64,000 nucleotides of DNA from Qingrenia yutianensis (GTDB taxonomy: Bacteria > Bacillota > Clostridia > UMGS1810): NCBI RefSeq assembly GCF_014385105.1, contig NZ_JACRTE010000007.1, positions 52,927-116,926 of the forward strand. Reading direction: 5' to 3'. Under the pieces are notes generated by a model. That model was given only the letters and a program-made list of their open reading frames with translations, was not told the origin of the DNA and did no database searches. Positions 61,412 to 64,000 of this stretch are shown here, one piece after another. The position numbers and the translations under genes are program-made. Within the stretch, counting starts at the first letter, position 1; every line of letters begins with the position of its first letter.

Positions 61412-61861
61412 TTATACAAGATTTATCAAAACATTTTTGAATATCGACGCTCTCACTCTCGCCCTGCCGCTTGCCGAGGGGATAAGCGAAAGTGCTTTGT
61501 CGGTCACCGCCGACATAATAATTTTTGCCGTTTTTTTGTCGGTGAAACCGTCAGCAACAAGATTTTTCAAAATTGCCGCCGTGCTTTGCGCGTCTATCTG
61601 TGTGCCGATTGAATTTATGATGTGCATCATAACGTCGCCCTCGGGCACCACCACACGGCTGATTTTTATAAATCCGCCGCCTCCGCGCCGGCTCTCTACA
61701 ACGTAGCCTCTCTCTGTTGTGAACCGAGTGGAAATAACGTAGTTAATTTGAGAAGGAACACAGCCGAGCGTGTTTGCAAGCTCGTTTCTTTTCAGCTCGA
61801 CATCATTTTCACCGCTCATTTTGTCTACGATAAAACTCTCGATTACATCACTGATATTCAT
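61412..61861 (-). CDS. ctsR: CtsR heat-shock repressor
   Basis: This 149-residue winged-helix repressor of clp genes has the DNA-binding region LKRNELANTLGCVPSQINYV and the glycine-rich thermosensing wing RRGGGGFI, both complete. It is the first gene of ctsR-mcsA-clpC and is preceded by its own operator and promoter. The ATG at 61861 follows GAGAGGGAAAG. Confidence 0.95.
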   Translation of the reverse strand: MNISDVIESFIVDKMSGENDVELKRNELANTLGCVPSQINYVISTRFTTERGYVVESRRGGGGFIKISRVVVPEGDVMMHIINSIGTQIDAQSTAAILKNLVADGFTDKKTAKIIMSAVTDKALSLIPSASGRARVRASIFKNVLINLV

Positions 61862-61933
61862 TTTCTTTCCCTCTCAATCCTTTTTATATTAAACTCACAA
61901 AGGTTTGAACAAGTTTTGGTTTGCTTTTTGTCT

Positions 61934-61956
61934 TTTGACTTTGACTATCTTTGACC
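61934..61956 (-). promoter_or_regulatory. CtsR operator
   Basis: On the minus strand GGTCAAA-GAT-AGTCAAA (61956-61940) matches the CtsR heptad pair RGTCAAANANRGTCAAA. A third heptad (AGTCAAA, 61940-61934) continues the series. It lies between the -10 element and the ctsR start, so binding would block transcription. Confidence 0.9.
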
Positions 61957-61970
61957 TTTGTTGTGAACAC

Positions 61971-61999
61971 ATTATAATCCCGAAGTTTCGTTTTGTCAA
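61971..61999 (-). promoter_or_regulatory. Sigma-A promoter of ctsR-mcsA-clpC
   Basis: On the minus strand TTGACA (61999-61994) and TATAAT (61976-61971), both consensus, are 17 bp apart. The CtsR operator starts 15 bp downstream. Confidence 0.9.
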
Positions 62000-62036
62000 T
62001 ATGTTTTTTAAAAATTTTTTAATTTTTATAAGTATT

Positions 62037-62067
62037 GCATAATTTATTTTTGAATATTCACATAGTA
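62037..62067 (+). promoter_or_regulatory. Candidate sigma-G promoter of the spoVA genes
   Basis: GCATA (62037-62041) fits the sigma-G -35 GHATR, and CATAGTA (62061-62067) fits the -10 CATNHTA at all but one base. The spacing is 19 bp (18 is usual). spoVA operons are under sigma-G in Bacillus. Confidence 0.4.
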
Positions 62068-62135
62068 ATTGTGCAATAATATCAAATAACGAATAAAAAT
62101 TTTTAAAAATATAATAATAATGGCAGGTGTTAAAA

Positions 62136-62255
62136 ATGAAATATACAATAGCAATCGCGGCGGCGGCAATATCCGCGGCGGTGATACTCGGCATTATGAA
62201 GAAAAATTTACCCGAAAAAGAATATTCAAGGAGTGACGCGGTATGGGTTCTCTGA
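62136..62255 (+). CDS. 39-residue membrane peptide overlapping spoVAC
   Basis: This short frame begins at the ATG at 62136 behind GGCAGGTG and reads MKYTIAIAAAAISAAVILGI, then a basic MKKNLPEKEYSRSDAVWVL, ending at TGA 62253-62255. It overlaps the spoVAC start by 13 bp, and the spoVAC ribosome binding site lies inside it, so translation would be coupled. One membrane helix is predicted. Its position between the promoter and spoVAC suggests a real sporulation peptide, but I do not recognise a family. Confidence 0.6.
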   Translation: MKYTIAIAAAAISAAVILGIMKKNLPEKEYSRSDAVWVL

Positions 62256-62692
62256 CCAAAAATCAGTATGACGAAATGGTGAAAAAAGCGTCGCCCAACT
62301 CGAAAATCGCGAAAGACTGCATTTTTGCGTTTTTGATAGGCGGTGCGATTTGCGCGGTCGGACAAGTGATTTTGGACTTTATCAAATCGTTTGGATTTTC
62401 AAAGGAATTTTCGTCCAACTTCACAAGTATGGCAATGATTTTCCTCGGCTCGTTTCTCACGGCGTTCAACGTGTACGACAAAATTGCGGAATACGGAAAA
62501 GCCGGCACGCTGGTGCCGATTACCGGCTTTGCAAACAGTATCGTTTCGGCGGCGATGGAGTTTAAAAGCGAGGGTTACATTTTGGGACTCGGCGCAAAAA
62601 TGTTCACCGTTGCCGGCCCGGTTTTGGTGTTCGGTGCGATTTCGTCGGTGGTGTGCGGAATTATCTACTATATTTTTAAAATGCTGATGTAA
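62243..62692 (+). CDS. spoVAC: Stage V sporulation protein AC
   Basis: This 149-residue membrane protein begins MGSLTKNQYDEMVKKASPNS and has four membrane segments, including FLIGGAICAVGQVILDFI and VFGAISSVVCGIIYYIF. SpoVAC acts in the inner spore membrane as a mechanosensitive channel for dipicolinate, the compound whose synthesis starts with the DapA product. The ATG at 62243 follows AAGGAG. spoVAD follows after 34 bp. Confidence 0.95.
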   Translation: MGSLTKNQYDEMVKKASPNSKIAKDCIFAFLIGGAICAVGQVILDFIKSFGFSKEFSSNFTSMAMIFLGSFLTAFNVYDKIAEYGKAGTLVPITGFANSIVSAAMEFKSEGYILGLGAKMFTVAGPVLVFGAISSVVCGIIYYIFKMLM

Positions 62693-62726
62693 AATTTATT
62701 ACTTAATTATATCTCGGAGGCTAAAA

Positions 62727-63734
62727 ATGACCAAAAAACTCGGAAAACAAACAGTTGAACTCAAAAGCCGTCCCGTCATTGCGGGGGCGTATTCGTCGGT
62801 TGGCAAAAAAGAGGGCGAGGGCCCTTTGGGAAAGTATTTCGACACTGTTTACAAAGACGAATTTCTGCATAAAAAAACGTGGGAACAGGCTGAAAGCGAA
62901 CTTTTGCGCCAGACGGTTTTCGGCGCGGCGGCAAATGCGGCGGTGCCGTTTATCGATATTGACTATATTTTTGCCGGCGACCTTATCAATCAGTGCACTT
63001 CGTCCAGCTTTGCGATAAAGGATTTCGGCATTCCGTTTTTCGGCATTTTCGGCGCGTGCTCAACCATTGCGGAGGGACTGTCGCTCGCGTCTATGATGAT
63101 TGACGGCGGTTTTGCCGAAAAGACAATCTGCGCCACCTCCAGCCATTTCTGCGGTGCGGAAAAACAGTTTCGTTTTCCGCTCGAATACGGCAGTACGCGC
63201 ACGCCGACGTCACAGTGGACGGTGACGGGAAGCGGTGCGATAGTGCTTGCAAAGGACGGCGACGGTCCGAAAATCACACACGTCACGACGGGAAAAATTA
63301 TCGACCTCGGAGTGAGCGACGCGAACAATATGGGCGCGGCAATGGCGCCTGCCGCGGCGGACACGATTTATACTCACCTTAAGGACACAGGGAGAAGCGC
63401 CGACTTTTACGACCTTATTATAACGGGCGATTTGGCAAACACGGGGTCAAATCTTCTTCTCTCGCTTTTAAACAAGCAGGATGTGGATATTTCGGAAAAT
63501 CACCGTGACTGCGGTTGTATGATTTTTGATGCTCAAACGCAGAACGTGAAATCGGGCGGCAGCGGATGCGGCTGCTGTGCGTCGGTATTCTGCGGTTATT
63601 TTTACAAACAGCTGTTATGCAAAAAGGTGAAAAATATTCTCCTCGTCGCGACGGGCGCATTGATGAACCCCGCGTCGGCAAACCAGGGGCAGACGATACC
63701 GTCTATCGCGCACGCAGTGGCGATTGAGGGGTAG
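62727..63734 (+). CDS. spoVAD: Stage V sporulation protein AD
   Basis: This 335-residue thiolase-fold protein binds dipicolinate in the inner spore membrane. Typical segments are RPVIAGAYSSVGKKEGEGPL, FFGIFGACSTIAEGLSLASM and ATGALMNPASANQGQTIPSI. The length is normal. The ATG follows CTCGGAGG. In most Clostridia spoVAE comes next; here only repeats follow to the window end, 266 bp on. Confidence 0.96.
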   Translation: MTKKLGKQTVELKSRPVIAGAYSSVGKKEGEGPLGKYFDTVYKDEFLHKKTWEQAESELLRQTVFGAAANAAVPFIDIDYIFAGDLINQCTSSSFAIKDFGIPFFGIFGACSTIAEGLSLASMMIDGGFAEKTICATSSHFCGAEKQFRFPLEYGSTRTPTSQWTVTGSGAIVLAKDGDGPKITHVTTGKIIDLGVSDANNMGAAMAPAAADTIYTHLKDTGRSADFYDLIITGDLANTGSNLLLSLLNKQDVDISENHRDCGCMIFDAQTQNVKSGGSGCGCCASVFCGYFYKQLLCKKVKNILLVATGALMNPASANQGQTIPSIAHAVAIEG

Positions 63735-63738
63735 ACGG

Positions 63739-63767
63739 GGGGAGGCAAAGGAGCGCCTTTGCAATCC
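63739..63767 (+). terminator. Hairpin after spoVAD, repeat-related
   Basis: GCAAAGG (63745-63751) pairs with CCTTTGC (63756-63762), extended by GGGG/TCCC. The T tract is poor. The element resembles the terminator at 19,427 and, like it, stands just before a copy of the TIR element. Confidence 0.6.
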
Positions 63768-63791
63768 CGATGGTTGTATCTGTTATTTTGA

Positions 63792-63857
63792 TTTGCTGTG
63801 TCATATCAAAAACAGGTTATCGTAATTTTTTCTTTTGCTCCGCAGGCACCGCTTTTA
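63792..63857 (+). repeat. Truncated second copy of the TIR element
   Basis: TTGCTGTGTCATATC opens this copy, and 63801-63857 match 19486-19541 with one extra T. The right half and right terminal repeat are absent. The left flank GCTGTG matches the complement of the sequence beyond the right terminus of copy 1, so the true inverted repeat may be longer than 14 bp. Confidence 0.75.
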
Positions 63858-63879
63858 GCGTAAAAGCGGTGGGAAAAGC

Positions 63880-63930
63880 GTGGGGGTTTCGATTCCCCCA
63901 CACCCCTAAACGACAAGGGCTTTGCCCTTG
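63880..63930. repeat. Two adjacent hairpins at the window end
   Basis: GTGGGGG (63880-63886) pairs with CCCCCAC (63895-63901), and CAAGGGC (63914-63920) pairs with GCCCTTG (63924-63930). Neither has a T tract. With the two repeat elements before them they account for the non-coding end of the window; I see no gene after spoVAD. Confidence 0.6.
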
Positions 63931-64000
63931 ACCCGTTCTGCAAACGTTAATTTTTCGGCGAACGGTTTGTTTTCGGTTTTTGTTTGAAAAATATTTCGGT

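Noticed and set aside
63735..64000. A protein gene after spoVAD
   Set aside because: No frame of useful length with a start signal; the region is filled with hairpins and a truncated repeat.
1..64000. CRISPR arrays, prophage, defence islands or rRNA
   Set aside because: No regularly spaced direct repeats, phage structural genes, cas or restriction genes, or conserved rRNA stretches were found; the window is core chromosomal metabolism and sporulation.

Overview
The window looks like chromosomal DNA of a spore-forming, Gram-positive-type anaerobe of the class Clostridia. The evidence is a dense set of endospore genes (spoIIE, spoIID, a spoIIQ-like gene, spoIVB, ylmC/ymxH, spoVAC, spoVAD), the ctsR-mcsA-clpC stress operon, a clostridial glgC/glgD pair, strong AGGAGG-type ribosome binding sites and consensus sigma-A promoters. 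I see no rRNA, no convincing tRNA, no CRISPR array, no prophage and no intact insertion sequence. Genes are tightly packed and most long antisense ORFs are shadows of real genes. Genus cannot be read from this sequence.

Layout. 1-4.4 kb: the 5' end of queA, a SpoIID/LytB-domain gene, and the divergent asd-dapA-dapB operon for diaminopimelate and the dipicolinate precursor. 4.5-7.8 kb: an ACT-like orphan, spoIIE behind a promoter with the long hexamer spacing known from Spo0A-activated genes, and a small membrane protein. 7.8-15.5 kb (minus strand): a Gld-like ABC exporter with GldG-like and DUF4340 subunits, followed by a large secreted subtilase. 15.6-19.4 kb: hisS-aspS, ylmC and a 56-residue protein. 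19.4-30.7 kb: a terminal-inverted-repeat element, a GH31 glycosidase, an FAD oxidoreductase, a GntR-controlled ABC transporter with a visible operator, secD-secF and a Gfo/Idh/MocA oxidoreductase. 30.8-36.6 kb: spoIVB, rsmE, a membrane protein, a PfkB-family kinase, a polysaccharide deacetylase and an M23 peptidase. 36.7-47.4 kb (minus strand): glycogen metabolism (glgB, glgC, glgD, glgA, glgP and a GH13 hydrolase). 47.6-53.7 kb: an unknown gene, then a four-gene envelope operon. 53.8-57.9 kb: a small alarmone synthetase, citrate synthase, spoIID and spoIIQ. 58-62 kb: ctsR-mcsA-clpC. 62.1-63.7 kb: spoVAC-spoVAD, then repeats to the window end.

The best candidate for an undescribed system is the operon at 48,490-53,716: an LtaS-like sulfatase-fold polymerase, a GT-C glycosyltransferase, a UbiA prenyltransferase of the decaprenyl-phosphate phosphoribosyltransferase type, and a protein fusing a HAD phosphatase to a GtrA membrane domain. 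Read together, they would make a polyprenyl-phosphate pentose, dephosphorylate it, flip it and transfer the pentose outside the cell. This parallels the mycobacterial decaprenylphosphoryl-ribose/arabinose route but sits beside a teichoic-acid-type polymerase. Other notable points are an exact 438-bp in-frame tandem duplication inside clpC, a 106-residue Lys-rich tail on GlgB, an 80-residue Asp/Thr/Lys insertion in SecF, a perfect 25-bp inverted repeat resembling a tRNA T-arm that supplies the last codons of a GH13 gene, a family of short oriented hairpins between genes, and the absence of mcsB and spoVAE from their usual places.
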